In this document: piece by piece, positions 48,313 to 57,748 of the stretch | Layout: the number at the start of each line of letters is the position of its first letter | Numbering within the stretch: the stretch's first letter is position 1 | Assembly (NCBI RefSeq): GCF_004122095.1 | Contig: NZ_SAWZ01000001.1 | Location: 434,001-498,000 of the forward strand | DNA: 64,000 nt | From: Pseudoxanthomonas composti | GTDB taxonomy: Bacteria > Pseudomonadota > Gammaproteobacteria > Xanthomonadales > Xanthomonadaceae | Direction: 5' to 3' | Notes under the pieces: model-generated | Told to the model about the DNA's origin: nothing | Seen by the model: the letters and a program-made list of their open reading frames with translations, nothing else | The model's database searches: none | Position numbers and translations under genes: made by a program

Positions 48313-49752
48313 ATGAAGCCACGCCTCCAGACATCGCTGGGCCAGCAACTGGTCATGACGCCGCAGCTGCGTCAGGCGATCCGTCTGTTGCAGATGTCCA
48401 CGGCCGAGCTGGAGGTGGAGATCGCCGAGGCGATTGAGACCAACCCCCTGCTGGACTGGGCCGAGGAAGGCGCTGGCCAGGATCCCAGCGGCGATGGCCC
48501 CGAGGACGGACCGCCCGAGCCGCGCGAGGAACTCCAGGCGGCCGAGCGCGAGCGCGGCGAGGACTGGTCGCCCGAGGACGAGGGCCCCTGGCGCGAGGCG
48601 GGCGGCGGCGGTTCCTTCGACGATGACGACCTGGGCAGCGCGGCCGAACGCGTGGCCGAGGGCGAATCGCTGCAGGACCACCTGCTCTGGCAGCTGCACC
48701 TGTCCCACCTGTCGCCCCGCGACCGCCTCATCGGCGCGGCCCTGATCGACGCGCTGGACGATGACGGCTACCTGCGCACGCCGCTGGACGACATCGCCCA
48801 GACGCTGGCCCCGGACGTGCGCATCTCCCCTGAGGAAATCACCACCGTCCTGCTGCAGCTGCAGCGGTTCGACCCGGTGGGGGTGGCGGCGCGCCACCTC
48901 GGGGAGTGTCTGAAGCTGCAGCTGGACGGCTATGCCGCCGATACGCCCGGGCGCGAGGCGGCCCTGCTGATCGCCGCCGGCCCCCTGCTGGAGAAGCTGC
49001 CGCGTGCCGGGGTGGCGGGCCTGGCCTCCGAACTGCGCCGCCCGCAGGCCGAGATTGAGCAGGCCATCGCCCTGCTGCGTTCCCTGGACCCCAAGCCGGG
49101 CGCTCAGATCGGCGACCTGAGCCAGGACACCTATGTGGTGCCGGACTGCGTGATCTGGCGACAGAACGGCGTCTGGCGCGTGGCCCTGGCGCGCAACCAC
49201 CTGCCGCGCATCACCATCCACCGTGGCTACGAGCAGATGATCCGCCAGTGCGGCGAGAGCGATGCCGGCTATATGCGTGGCCAGCTGCAGGAGGCGCGCT
49301 GGCTGCTCAAGAGCCTGGAAGCCCGCGGCGACACCCTGCTCAAGGTCGCCCGCTGCCTCATCCGCGAGCAGGCCGGTTTCCTGGAATTCGGTGAACAGGC
49401 GCTGCGCCCGCTGACCCTGCGCGAGGTCGCCGCCGAGGTCGGCCTGCACGAATCGACCGTCTCGCGCGCGATCGCCCGCAAGTACGTGCGCACGCCGCGC
49501 GGCACCTTGCCGCTGCGGGCCTTCTTCGCCTCCGGGGTGAGCACCGATACCGGTGGCGAGGCCTCCAGCACCGCCATCCAGGCCATGATCCGCCGCCTGA
49601 TCGACGCGGAGAACCCGCGCAAGCCGCTGTCCGACGCCAAGCTGGCCGACCTGCTCAAGGCCTCGGGCGTGCCCGTGGCCCGGCGCACCGTGGCCAAGTA
49701 TCGCGAGGCGATGGACATCCTGTCCTCGCATGAACGCGTGCGGATGGGCTAG
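48313..49752 (+). CDS. rpoN: RpoN, sigma-54 factor
   Basis: 479 residues. Region I starts with LQTSLGQQLVMTPQLRQAIRLLQMSTAELE, region II is acidic (about 50-120), then core-binding and helix-turn-helix (LREVAAEVGLHESTVSRAIARKYV), and the RpoN box ARRTVAKYRE (about 456-465), which contacts -24 elements. Sigma-54 serves nitrogen, motility and other regulons. Its position between lptB and hpf is conserved. Confidence 0.95.
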   Translation: MKPRLQTSLGQQLVMTPQLRQAIRLLQMSTAELEVEIAEAIETNPLLDWAEEGAGQDPSGDGPEDGPPEPREELQAAERERGEDWSPEDEGPWREAGGGGSFDDDDLGSAAERVAEGESLQDHLLWQLHLSHLSPRDRLIGAALIDALDDDGYLRTPLDDIAQTLAPDVRISPEEITTVLLQLQRFDPVGVAARHLGECLKLQLDGYAADTPGREAALLIAAGPLLEKLPRAGVAGLASELRRPQAEIEQAIALLRSLDPKPGAQIGDLSQDTYVVPDCVIWRQNGVWRVALARNHLPRITIHRGYEQMIRQCGESDAGYMRGQLQEARWLLKSLEARGDTLLKVARCLIREQAGFLEFGEQALRPLTLREVAAEVGLHESTVSRAIARKYVRTPRGTLPLRAFFASGVSTDTGGEASSTAIQAMIRRLIDAENPRKPLSDAKLADLLKASGVPVARRTVAKYREAMDILSSHERVRMG

Positions 49753-50064
49753 CAGCGCCTCCGATCCCCACCAGCGTCTCCTGACGGGCGCCTGACCTCG
49801 CGCTCACGGTGTCCTGCCAGCGCCGGGTGATCCCACCTTTATCGGCCTTTTTCCCTCGCGCTTCAATGGCTTTCGGGCCCCTTAACGCTGAATTCGGACG
49901 CGGCTCCCAAACACGAGATTGGGGCTTGCAAGTGCGCACGGACAGGTCTAGCGTCGAACTCAACCCATCACAACGGAGCACGGAACCGGATCGATCTTCA
50001 GGTTGTCCCAGACAACGCTGTAACCCGCCACGCAAGTGGCTCTCAACTCGTCAGGAGATATGCG
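49753..50064 (+). other. Intergenic region between rpoN and hpf; possible hpf promoter
   Basis: No gene seen. TTGCAA (49926-49931) and TAGCGT (49949-49954) are 17 bp apart and could be a weak sigma-70 promoter 110 bp before hpf. I looked for the GG-N10-GC pattern of a sigma-54 site and did not find a convincing one. Confidence 0.4.
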
Positions 50065-50394
50065 ATGCGAATCGAAACCTACGGTCAGCAGCTGGAAGTC
50101 ACCCCCGCCATGCGGGAGTACGTCGAAACCAAGCTCCAGCGTCTGGAACGACATTTCGACAGGCCGCTCGAGGTTCGAACCCAGCTGTGCGTTCGCAAGC
50201 CTGACTACGTTGCCGAAGCCACGGTCATGATGGCGGGGAAGACGGTCCATGCCGATGCGGGCGCGCCCACCATGTACGCCGCCATCGACGTGCTGGCCGA
50301 CAAGCTCGACCGGTTGGTGATGAAGGTCAAGCGCAAGCGCGCCTCCGGACGCCGCATTGCCACGCGCAGTGTCGCGGCCCTGCTGGCGGAGTAA
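50065..50394 (+). CDS. hpf: HPF, ribosome hibernation-promoting factor (short form)
   Basis: 109 residues, the short HPF type. MRIETYGQQLEVTPAMREYVETKLQRLERHF (in pieces) is the conserved start, and DVLADKLDRLVMKVKRKRAS ends the fold; the long-form dimerisation domain is missing. It promotes 100S ribosome dimers in stationary phase. An AGGAG (50055-50059) precedes the ATG. A strong terminator follows, so hprK and later genes are transcribed separately. Confidence 0.94.
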   Translation: MRIETYGQQLEVTPAMREYVETKLQRLERHFDRPLEVRTQLCVRKPDYVAEATVMMAGKTVHADAGAPTMYAAIDVLADKLDRLVMKVKRKRASGRRIATRSVAALLAE

Positions 50395-50442
50395 GCACCA
50401 GGTCGCTGCCGAATGGTTCGTTCGGCATCACGATGAAATCCA

Positions 50443-50471
50443 GAGGAGCCGCGCAAGCGGCTCCTTTTCTT
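50443..50471 (+). terminator. Rho-independent terminator after hpf
   Basis: GGAGCCGC and GCGGCTCC pair around GCAA, followed by TTTTCTTC; about 50 bases past the stop. Confidence 0.88.
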
Positions 50472-50525
50472 CGTCTGGGGCTGGAATCGCGACAGGTGCC
50501 GATGTCGCGGAGCGCGTTACCCACG

Positions 50526-50841
50526 CTGGGGGGCAGCAGTCCGGCGGGCGGCGGCCGCGCTTCCCTCGGTCAGGGCATCCTGCCCTGCCTTAAGGCGCTC
50601 GGCCTCCCGCCTCGCTTGCCGCGGCCACCGCCCGCCGGACCGCTGCTGCACGCGTCGTTTTCTCCGCCTTTGGATGAAGAACTCAGATCCATCAGGTGCC
50701 GGGCCTGGTCCTGAGTCGGGCATGGCGGAAAGCGGGCCAGGGATGGCCCGCGGCGGCGAGTCAGCCATGGATGGCTGACCGAGCCGAGGAGCCATGCCCG
50801 GCTCAGGGCCAGGCTGCTTGGCGAAGTCTGCTTTTTGCGGC
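50526..50841 (-). repeat. Dispersed modular element, copy B, with two large palindromes
   Basis: Matches copy A (31792-32050) in inverted orientation in three blocks. Two strong palindromes are unique to this copy: a 21-bp stem (50539-50559 with 50620-50640, one mismatch) and a 24-bp outer stem (50703-50726 with 50791-50814, two mismatches) that encloses two small perfect hairpins (50732-50751 and 50760-50779). No protein is encoded. It occupies most of the 586-bp hpf-hprK gap. Confidence 0.8.
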
Positions 50842-50980
50842 CATGCGGATCTCAGCTCCGGATTAACGCACCCGCGACGAACCCGCCATGCATCCTCGCG
50901 CTGTCACGCGCCGGTGCCATGCTGGACATGCCGGCGCGCGATGCGACAATCCGGTGCTTCCGTGAGCGACGCGACCAGGC

Positions 50981-51934
50981 ATGATGAATACCCGCATCAC
51001 CGCACGTGAGCTGTTCGAGCAGCAGAAGGACAAGCTGGGCCTGCGCTGGGTCGCCGGCCAGGAAGGCGGCAAGCGCGAACTGGAGGCCGGCCACACGCAG
51101 TCGCGGCGCCCTTCGCTGTGCGGCTACCTCAACATCATTTATCCCAACAAGGTGCAGATTTTGGGCACCGAGGAACTGGGCTGGCTGGACTCGCTGGATT
51201 CGCGCCAGCGCTGGGAGACCATCCAGAAGATGATCCACATGCGCCCGCTGGCGCTGGTGGTCAGCAAGAACCAGCCGGTCCCGGAAGATCTGCGCGAGGC
51301 TGCCGAGGAAACGCAGACACCGCTGTGGTCCTCGCCCAAGCGCGGGCACGAGTTGCTCAACCACCTGTCCTACCACCTGGCGCGCACGCTGGCGCCGCGG
51401 GTGACGCTGCACGGCGTCTTCATGGAGATCTATTCCATCGGCGTGCTGATCACCGGCGAGGCCGGCTCGGGCAAGAGCGAGCTGGCGCTGGAGCTGCTCA
51501 CGCGCGGGCACCGGCTGGTGGCCGACGACGCTCCCGAGTTCACCCAGATCGCCCCCGACGTGCTGGATGGCACCTGTCCGGAGCTGCTGCAGGATCTGCT
51601 GGAAGTGCGCGGGCTGGGCGTGCTCAACGTGCGCGACATGCTGGGCGACACGGCCGTGAAGCGAAACAAATACCTGCGCCTGATCGTGCACCTGACCCGC
51701 CCGATGAGCGAGCCGGCCGCGCATGGCTACGAGCGCCTGACCGGCGATTCGGGCACGCGGCATGTGCTGGACCTGGACGTGCCGTTGATCACCCTGCCGG
51801 TGATGCCCGGCCGCAACCTGGCGGTGCTGACCGAAGTGGCCACGCGCCTGCACATCCTGCGCACCAAGGGCATCGATCCTGCCGCGATGTTCATCGCCCG
51901 CCACAGCAGCATGCTCGAACGCAGCAGCCCATGA
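50981..51934 (+). CDS. hprK: HprK, HPr kinase/phosphorylase
   Basis: 317 residues. N-terminal domain plus catalytic P-loop GEAGSGKSE (159-167), the HPrK signature LVADDAPEF, and [16 protein letters not shown]. It phosphorylates HPr on Ser46; Ser46 is intact in the HPr encoded downstream. The start is a double ATG at 50981. It leads the rapZ-PTS gene group. Confidence 0.95.
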   Translation: MMNTRITARELFEQQKDKLGLRWVAGQEGGKRELEAGHTQSRRPSLCGYLNIIYPNKVQILGTEELGWLDSLDSRQRWETIQKMIHMRPLALVVSKNQPVPEDLREAAEETQTPLWSSPKRGHELLNHLSYHLARTLAPRVTLHGVFMEIYSIGVLITGEAGSGKSELALELLTRGHRLVADDAPEFTQIAPDVLDGTCPELLQDLLEVRGLGVLNVRDMLGDTAVKRNKYLRLIVHLTRPMSEPAAHGYERLTGDSGTRHVLDLDVPLITLPVMPGRNLAVLTEVATRLHILRTKGIDPAAMFIARHSSMLERSSP

Positions 51935-51974
51935 CCCTCGCCCGCACGCCCTCCCCCTGCGCCGATTCCGCCCC

Positions 51975-52871
51975 ATGACCACGCAAGAAGACGCCGCGCC
52001 CCCACGCGCGCATCCGCCCACCGTCCTGATCGTCAGCGGCCTGTCCGGCTCGGGCAAGTCGGTGGCGCTGAAGACGCTGGAGGATCTGGACTACTACTGC
52101 GTGGACAACCTGCCCATCGAGCTGCTGCCGGCCTTCGTGCGCAGCCTGATGCGCGAGGACACGCTGCCGCAGAAGGTGGCGGTGGGCATCGACGTGCGCA
52201 ACCGCCACAGCGACCTGAGCCGCTTGCCGCAATGGCGTGCGGCGGTGGTGGAACTGGGGCTGGACGCGCGGCTGCTGTTCTTCGACTCGGTCGACGACGT
52301 GCTGCTGCGGCGCTTCGCCGACACCCGGCGCCGCCATCCGCTCAGCCATGGCGGACTGTCCCTGCCCGAGGCCATCGCCCAGGAGCGCGAGAAGACCCTG
52401 CCGCTGCGCGCCGAGGCCGATGTGCTGATCGACACCAGCCAGCTCAACGTGCACCAGCTGCGGCACCGCATCGTGGCCGAGTTCGCTTTCGGGCGCGGCG
52501 GGCTGACGCTGCTGTTCGAATCCTTCGCCTACCGCCGCGGGGTGCCGACCGAGGCCGACTTCGTGTTCGACGCGCGCGTGCTGCCCAATCCGCACTGGAA
52601 CCCGGAACTGCGGCCCTTCACCGGCCGCGACCAGCCGGTGCGCGAGTACCTGGAAGCGCAGCCGCTGGTGATGAAGTACGTCGAGCAGGTCAGCACTTTC
52701 CTGGATACCTGGCTGCCGGGCCTGCGCGGGGAGACCCGCAGCTACGTCACCATCGCCTTCGGCTGCACCGGCGGCAAGCACCGCTCGGTGTTCCTGGCCG
52801 AGCGCATCGCGCTGCACGCCCGACAGCAGGGCTGGGAGGAAGTGGCGGTGTTTCACCGCGAGCAGGATTGA
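51975..52871 (+). CDS. rapZ: RapZ, P-loop RNA-binding adaptor protein
   Basis: 298 residues. Walker A GLSGSGKS (22-29), [29 protein letters not shown] and C-terminal [16 protein letters not shown], the substrate/RNA-binding end. In E. coli RapZ steers the GlmZ small RNA to RNase E to control GlmS; no GlmY/GlmZ-like RNA is visible here. Linkage with hprK and PTS genes is usual in Proteobacteria. Confidence 0.95.
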   Translation: MTTQEDAAPPRAHPPTVLIVSGLSGSGKSVALKTLEDLDYYCVDNLPIELLPAFVRSLMREDTLPQKVAVGIDVRNRHSDLSRLPQWRAAVVELGLDARLLFFDSVDDVLLRRFADTRRRHPLSHGGLSLPEAIAQEREKTLPLRAEADVLIDTSQLNVHQLRHRIVAEFAFGRGGLTLLFESFAYRRGVPTEADFVFDARVLPNPHWNPELRPFTGRDQPVREYLEAQPLVMKYVEQVSTFLDTWLPGLRGETRSYVTIAFGCTGGKHRSVFLAERIALHARQQGWEEVAVFHREQD

Positions 52872-52875
52872 GGCA

Positions 52876-53024
52876 GGAACGCGTGGAGAGGAACGAGTGA
52901 AGGCGCCGACGCGGCGTCCTCTCAGGCGGGCACAGCCGCCTCCCAGCCATCGGCGCGTGTAACCGGCGAAACTGCAGTCGCTTTTGACCCCACTCGTTCC
53001 TCGTTCCTCTCCACTCGTTCCTCT
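52876..53024 (+). repeat. Inverted pair of GGAACGA heptamer arrays between rapZ and the EIIA gene
   Basis: Left arm 52876-52903 (GGAACGC, GTGGAGA, GGAACGA, GTGAAGG). Right arm 52987-53024 with TCGTTCC, TCGTTCC, TCTCCAC, TCGTTCC. The arms can pair over most of their length around an 80-base loop. It starts four bases after the rapZ stop. Confidence 0.85.
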
Positions 53025-53052
53025 GAAGCCGTTCCTCGATTACCCTGCCCCG

Positions 53053-53445
53053 ATGGCCTGTGGCATTCTCCTGATCACTCATCCCGGCATCGGCACCTCG
53101 ATCCTGGCGGCGGCGGCCGGCATGTTGCGGCCGATGCCGCTGAAGGCCGAAGCGTTCGAAGTGCCCTTCGATGCGGACCTGGCGGCCCTGCTGCCGCAGG
53201 CCTCGGCCGCGATGCGGCGGGTGGACAGTGGCGAGGGCGTGCTGGTGCTGACCGATCTCTATGGGTCCAGCCCCAGCAACCTGGCCGGGCAACTGTCGCG
53301 GCTGGGCACGCCGGTGCGGCGCGTGTCGGCGCTGAGCCTGCCCATGCTGCTGCGGGTCATGAACTATCCAGAACAACTACTGTCCGAGCTGCCGGCCACC
53401 GCCGCGGCCGGCACCCGAAACGGAGCGATTGTCGACGATGCTTGA
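53053..53445 (+). CDS. PTS EIIA, mannose family
   Basis: 130 residues from ATG at 53053. LLITHPGIGTSILAAAAGML carries the phosphorylated histidine (His10), and GVLVLTDLYGSSPSNLAGQL is the conserved second motif of EIIA-Man. No EIIB, EIIC or EIID is present, so it is probably a regulatory phosphate acceptor. It overlaps the HPr gene by eight bases. Confidence 0.9.
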   Translation: MACGILLITHPGIGTSILAAAAGMLRPMPLKAEAFEVPFDADLAALLPQASAAMRRVDSGEGVLVLTDLYGSSPSNLAGQLSRLGTPVRRVSALSLPMLLRVMNYPEQLLSELPATAAAGTRNGAIVDDA

Positions 53446-53707
53446 GCGCGAACTGGTGGTGTCCAACAAGCTGGGCCTGCATGCGCGTGCCACTGCCAAG
53501 CTCGTGCAGATCCTCGCGCCGTTCCGCTGCAACGTGACCATCGCCGCCAAGGGCCGCGAGGTGAACGCCAAGAGCATCATGGGCGTGATGCTGCTGGCCG
53601 CCGCCCAGGGCACGCCGGTCACCGTGCGCATCCACGGCGAGGACGAAGTGGCGGCGATGGAGGCCGTGGCCGGGCTGTTCGAGCGACGTTTCGACGAGGA
53701 AAGCTGA
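53438..53707 (+). CDS. ptsH: HPr, PTS phosphocarrier
   Basis: 89 residues from ATG at 53438, a start that places His15 (LGLHARATA) and Ser46 (NAKSIMGVMLLAA) at the canonical numbers. His15 takes phosphate from EI, Ser46 from HprK. The stop overlaps the ptsI ATG by one base. Confidence 0.95.
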   Translation: MLERELVVSNKLGLHARATAKLVQILAPFRCNVTIAAKGREVNAKSIMGVMLLAAAQGTPVTVRIHGEDEVAAMEAVAGLFERRFDEES

Positions 53708-55428
53708 TGCGGCGCCGGCTGCTGGGCCATGCGGCGTCCCGCGGCAGTGCGATGGGCCGTGCGCGGGTGCGCCTGCCGCACATCCTGGACGTGGAGGAGC
53801 AGCGCATCACCGCGGCCGAGGTCGACGCCGAGTTGGACCGCCTGCACGACGCCATCCACGCCACCCGCAAGGAGATGCAGGACCTGCGCCAGCGCCTGCA
53901 TGGCGCACTGTCGCAGGAAGTGGGCGAATTCCTGGACCTGCACGCGCTGCTGCTGGACGACCCGGAGTTGCTGCAGGGCCTGGACGAGCTGATCCGGGTC
54001 AAGCGCTACGCCGCCGGCTTCGCCCTGCGCAAGCAGCGCGACCGCCTGGCCAAGGTGTTCCAGGCCATGGACGATCCCTACCTGCGGGCGCGCATGGACG
54101 ACCTGGACCATGTGATCGGCCGCATCCATGCCCACCTCAACGACAAGGTGGCCGATCCGGAAGGGCTGGCGGGCGAGATCCTGGTCAGCGACAACGTCGC
54201 GCCCTCCGAGCTGGCCCAGCTGCAGACGCAGGGCGTGGTGGCCATCGTCACTGCCGCCGGCAGCCCGCTCTCGCACAGCGCCATCCTGGCCCGCAGCCTG
54301 CACATGCCGCTGGTGGTGGGCGCCGCGCACGTGCTGCAGAAGATCAACGATGGCGATGCGCTGATCGTCGATGGCGACAGCGGCCAGGTCGTGATCGACC
54401 CGGACGCCAAGGACCTGCTGGAGTTTCGCCAGCGCCTGAAGGATGCCGCGCGCGAGCAGCGCGAGCTGGGCCGCCTGCGCAGCAAGCCCAGCCGCACCGT
54501 CGATGGCGTGGACATCACCCTGTACGCCAACGCCGAGTCGCGCGAGGACATCGCCCGCGCCCATGCGCTGGGCGCGGCCGGCGTGGGCCTGTACCGCACC
54601 GAGTTCCTGTTCCTGCGCAGCGATGGCCTGCCGGACGAGGAGACACAGTTCCGCGTCTACCGCGATGCGGTGCTGGGCATGAGCGGCCGCGCGGTCACTT
54701 TCCGCACGCTCGACCTGGGCGCGGACAAGGCCGACCGCGCCGGCCTGGCGGTGGCCAACGAGGACAACCCGGCGCTGGGCGTGCGCGGCGTGCGCCTGAC
54801 CCTGGCCCATGCCGGCGTGTTCGACACCCAGCTGCGCGCGATCCTGCGGGCCTCCGGCTACGGGCCGGTGCGCATCCTGGTGCCGATGGTCAGCAGTCGC
54901 GAGGAGCTGATCAGCGTGCGCCGGCGCATCCGCAACGCCACCGTGGCCCTGCGCAAGGCCGGGCACGTGGTCGCTGAGAACATCCCGCTGGGCGCGATGA
55001 TCGAGGTGCCCGCCGCGGCCATCGCCGTGGCCAGCTTCGCCGACACCGTGGATTTCCTGTCGGTGGGCACCAACGACCTGGTGCAGTACCTGCTGGCGGC
55101 CGATCGCAACAACGAGGCGCTGAGCACGCTGTACTCGCCGCTGCATCCGGGCGTGCTGCGTCTGCTGCGGCACGTGGTGCGCAGCGCGGCCGAGGCCGAC
55201 ACGCCGGTCGCGGTCTGCGGGGAGATCGCCGGCGATCCGCTGATGACGCCGCTGCTGCTGGCCCTGGGCATCACCGAGCTGAGCCTGCATCCGGCCACGC
55301 TGCTGGAGGTGCGGCGCTGCATCCGCGAGAGCGATCTCTCCGTCCTGGGCGCGCGCCTGGACACGTTGCTCAAGGCCCGGGACCGCGCCGGCATCGAGCG
55401 CTGGTTGACCGGGCGCGGCAAAGCCTGA
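53707..55428 (+). CDS. ptsI: PTS enzyme I
   Basis: 573 residues. The phosphohistidine is His190 (GSPLSHSAILARS); C-terminal PEP-binding motifs AAGVGLYRTEFLFL, RTLDLGADKADR, IPLGAMIEVPAAA and VAVCGEIAGDP are intact. It starts the EI-HPr-EIIA phosphorelay from PEP. With no permease in the window, the set looks regulatory, with HprK and RapZ. Confidence 0.96.
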   Translation: MRRRLLGHAASRGSAMGRARVRLPHILDVEEQRITAAEVDAELDRLHDAIHATRKEMQDLRQRLHGALSQEVGEFLDLHALLLDDPELLQGLDELIRVKRYAAGFALRKQRDRLAKVFQAMDDPYLRARMDDLDHVIGRIHAHLNDKVADPEGLAGEILVSDNVAPSELAQLQTQGVVAIVTAAGSPLSHSAILARSLHMPLVVGAAHVLQKINDGDALIVDGDSGQVVIDPDAKDLLEFRQRLKDAAREQRELGRLRSKPSRTVDGVDITLYANAESREDIARAHALGAAGVGLYRTEFLFLRSDGLPDEETQFRVYRDAVLGMSGRAVTFRTLDLGADKADRAGLAVANEDNPALGVRGVRLTLAHAGVFDTQLRAILRASGYGPVRILVPMVSSREELISVRRRIRNATVALRKAGHVVAENIPLGAMIEVPAAAIAVASFADTVDFLSVGTNDLVQYLLAADRNNEALSTLYSPLHPGVLRLLRHVVRSAAEADTPVAVCGEIAGDPLMTPLLLALGITELSLHPATLLEVRRCIRESDLSVLGARLDTLLKARDRAGIERWLTGRGKA

Positions 55429-55598
55429 AGGCCGGCTGCGTGGCGCCCTGAAACCCGCCTTCCAGCGTGGCGCGCACGCACGCGGGGGTGGGCAGATGCA
55501 GACGGGCGACGGATAATGCGCGCCTGATCTGTCGCAACCCTGGAGCCTGGCGCTCCGCCCGGTGGCGGCGCCCCGCAGCCCGTATCCGGAGCCCGCGC

Positions 55599-56957
55599 AT
55601 GGCCGAAGCCGTCCGACTCGACAAGACCGCACGCCAGCTGCGCATGTTGTCCGACGCGCTGGACAGCGGGCGCCTGGGCCCGGTGCGACGCCTGGTCAAC
55701 ACCCTGTCCCCGGCCGAGATCGGAAACCTGCTCGAGTCGCTGCCGCCGGGCAAGCGCGAGGTGGTCTGGGGCCTGGTGGACCCGGAGGACGACGGCGAAG
55801 TGCTGGTGCACGTCGGCGAGGAAGTGCGCGAAAGCCTGCTGGCGGACATGGACCCGGACGAGATCGTCGCGGCGGTCGAAGACCTGGACATCGACGACCT
55901 GGCCGACCTGGTGGAAGACCTGCCGGCCACGGTGATCGACGAAGTGCTCAAGTCGATGGACCGCGAGAACCGCGAGCGCCTGGAGCAGGTGCTGTCCTAT
56001 CCGGAAGACAGCGCTGGCCGCCTGATGAACCCCGACGTGGTCACCGTGCGCGGCGACGTCAACGTCGACGTGGTGCTGCGCTACCTGCGCCTGCGCGGCG
56101 AGCTGCCCGACCACACCGACTACCTGTTCGTGGTGACCAAGCGCCATCAGTACCTGGGCCGGGTCTCGCTGGCCTCGCTGGTCACGCACGAGGATTCCAC
56201 GCCAATCAACCGGCTGATCGACGACGAGCAGCCGGCCATCGACGTGGGCGAAGGCGCGCAGGAAGTGGCGCGGCAGTTCTCAGACCACGACTGGATCTCC
56301 GCGCCGGTGGTGGACGACAACAACATTCTGCTTGGGCGCATCACCATCGATGACGTGGTGGACATCATCCGCGACCAGGCCGAGCACCAGGCCATGAGTG
56401 CGGCCGGCCTGGATGAGGACGAGGACCTGTTCTCGCCGATCCGCCGCGCTTTCCGCCGGCGCATGCTGTGGCTGGGCGTGAACCTGTGCACGGCATTCAT
56501 CGCCTCCTCGGTGGTCAGCCAGTTCGAAGGCACCATCGCCAAGCTGGTGGCGCTGGCCGCGCTGATGCCCATCGTCGCCGGCATGGGCGGCAACGCCGGC
56601 ACCCAGGTCCTGGCGCTGATGGTGCGCGGCCTGGCCCTGGGGCAGATCGGCGCGTCCAACGTCTACGTCCTGCTGCGCAAGGAGCTGGGCGTGGCCCTGA
56701 TCAACGGCCTGGTGCTGGGCACGCTGCTGGGCATCATCGTGCTGGTGTGGTTCCGCCAGCCGGGGCTGTCGCTGGTGATCGGCACGGCGCTGACGCTCAA
56801 CATGCTCACCGCGGCCGCTGGCGGCGTGGCCGTGCCGCTGGCGCTCAAGCGCATGGGCTTCGACCCGGCCCTGGCCGGCAGCGTGATCCTGACCACGCTG
56901 ACCGACGTGATGGGCTTCATGAGCTTCCTGGGCCTTGCGACCCTGATCCTGCTGTAG
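55599..56957 (+). CDS. mgtE: MgtE magnesium transporter
   Basis: 452 residues from ATG at 55599. N-domain with acidic helices (about 1-130), two CBS domains (about 135-260; RLMNPDVVTVRGDVNVDVV and HDWISAPVVDDNNILLGRI) and a five-helix channel (about 285-452) with PIVAGMGGNAGTQVLALMVRGLALG. MgtE closes when cytoplasmic Mg2+ binds the N and CBS domains. The rapZ-PTS-mgtE order is typical of the family. Confidence 0.95.
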   Translation: MAEAVRLDKTARQLRMLSDALDSGRLGPVRRLVNTLSPAEIGNLLESLPPGKREVVWGLVDPEDDGEVLVHVGEEVRESLLADMDPDEIVAAVEDLDIDDLADLVEDLPATVIDEVLKSMDRENRERLEQVLSYPEDSAGRLMNPDVVTVRGDVNVDVVLRYLRLRGELPDHTDYLFVVTKRHQYLGRVSLASLVTHEDSTPINRLIDDEQPAIDVGEGAQEVARQFSDHDWISAPVVDDNNILLGRITIDDVVDIIRDQAEHQAMSAAGLDEDEDLFSPIRRAFRRRMLWLGVNLCTAFIASSVVSQFEGTIAKLVALAALMPIVAGMGGNAGTQVLALMVRGLALGQIGASNVYVLLRKELGVALINGLVLGTLLGIIVLVWFRQPGLSLVIGTALTLNMLTAAAGGVAVPLALKRMGFDPALAGSVILTTLTDVMGFMSFLGLATLILL

Positions 56958-56980
56958 GCAACCAACGAAAGAACGCGGCT

Positions 56981-57604
56981 GTGACGAACGTGCTCGGCAA
57001 AGTGGTGCAGTGGAAGGACGGCAAGGGCTACGGCTTCATCCAGCCGCATGACGGCTCGGCGCGCCTGTTCTTCCATGCGCGCGATTACGACGATGGCGAC
57101 AACGGCCGCCCGCGCGTGGGCGACTGGGTGCGCTTTGCGCCCGGACAGGATGCCAAGGGCCGCGCCAGCGCGGTGGCGGTGCGGCCAGCGGTGGCCCGGC
57201 GCGGGCATACCGCCATGCGCACACGCCGCTCCCGCCGCCTGGTCCACCGCCTGCCGCTGATCGGCTGGGTGGCGCTGCTGGGCTGGCTGGCCGGCTTTGC
57301 CTGGCTGCTGCACAGCGGGCGGCTGCCGCAGGCCGCGCTGGCCGTCGTCGTCATCACCAGCCTGCTGGCCTGGATCGTCTATGCGCTGGACAAGCGCGCG
57401 GCCGGGCGCCGGCGCCGGCGCGTGCCGGAGAACACCTTGCACCTGCTGGAACTGCTCGGCGGCTGGCCCGGCGCGTTCCTGGCCCAGCGCATGCTGCATC
57501 ACAAGAGCAGCAAGCGCGGCTACCAGTGGGTGTTCTGGGCGATCGGCGTGCTGCAGGCGGTTTTCGGATGGGTGTGGGCGCAGGGCGCGCTACCCCTTTC
57601 CTGA
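56981..57604 (+). CDS. Cold-shock domain / DUF1294 membrane fusion protein
   Basis: 207 residues from GTG at 56981. Residues 1-65 are a CspA-like domain with RNP1-like GKGYGFI and the second motif LFFHARDY, so they likely bind single-stranded nucleic acid. After an Arg-rich link come two or three membrane helices of DUF1294, with LELLGGWPGAFLAQRMLHHKSSKRGYQWVFW as its signature (in pieces). This fusion is known in Gammaproteobacteria but its function is not. It starts 23 bases after mgtE. Confidence 0.9.
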   Translation: MTNVLGKVVQWKDGKGYGFIQPHDGSARLFFHARDYDDGDNGRPRVGDWVRFAPGQDAKGRASAVAVRPAVARRGHTAMRTRRSRRLVHRLPLIGWVALLGWLAGFAWLLHSGRLPQAALAVVVITSLLAWIVYALDKRAAGRRRRRVPENTLHLLELLGGWPGAFLAQRMLHHKSSKRGYQWVFWAIGVLQAVFGWVWAQGALPLS

Positions 57605-57748
57605 AGCGCCCTTTCGACTTGCGGGCACGGGCTGCGCGCCGCCCCGCCGCGACCGGTCCAGTCCGAAGCGCGCGCCGCGCGCGGGGGCCTGGCCCTGGCG
57701 GAGGACACGACGCCTGCGTGGTCTATGCCAACGAAGGCACTGAACCGA

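Noticed and set aside
49880..49960. Sigma-54 promoter before hpf
   Set aside because: TTGGGGCTTGC looks suggestive, but the GG and GC dinucleotides are not ten bases apart as needed.
50395..50980. Short frames in the hpf-hprK gap as a possible degraded ptsN
   Set aside because: None shows the EIIA-Ntr histidine motif; the sequence is explained by the palindromic element.
52872..53052. CRISPR-like array between rapZ and the EIIA gene
   Set aside because: Repeats are 7 bp, directly tandem without spacers and arranged as inverted arms, not a CRISPR structure.
53377..55632. 751-codon minus-strand frame over ptsI
   Set aside because: Shadow of ptsI, whose active-site histidine and PEP motifs are intact on the plus strand.
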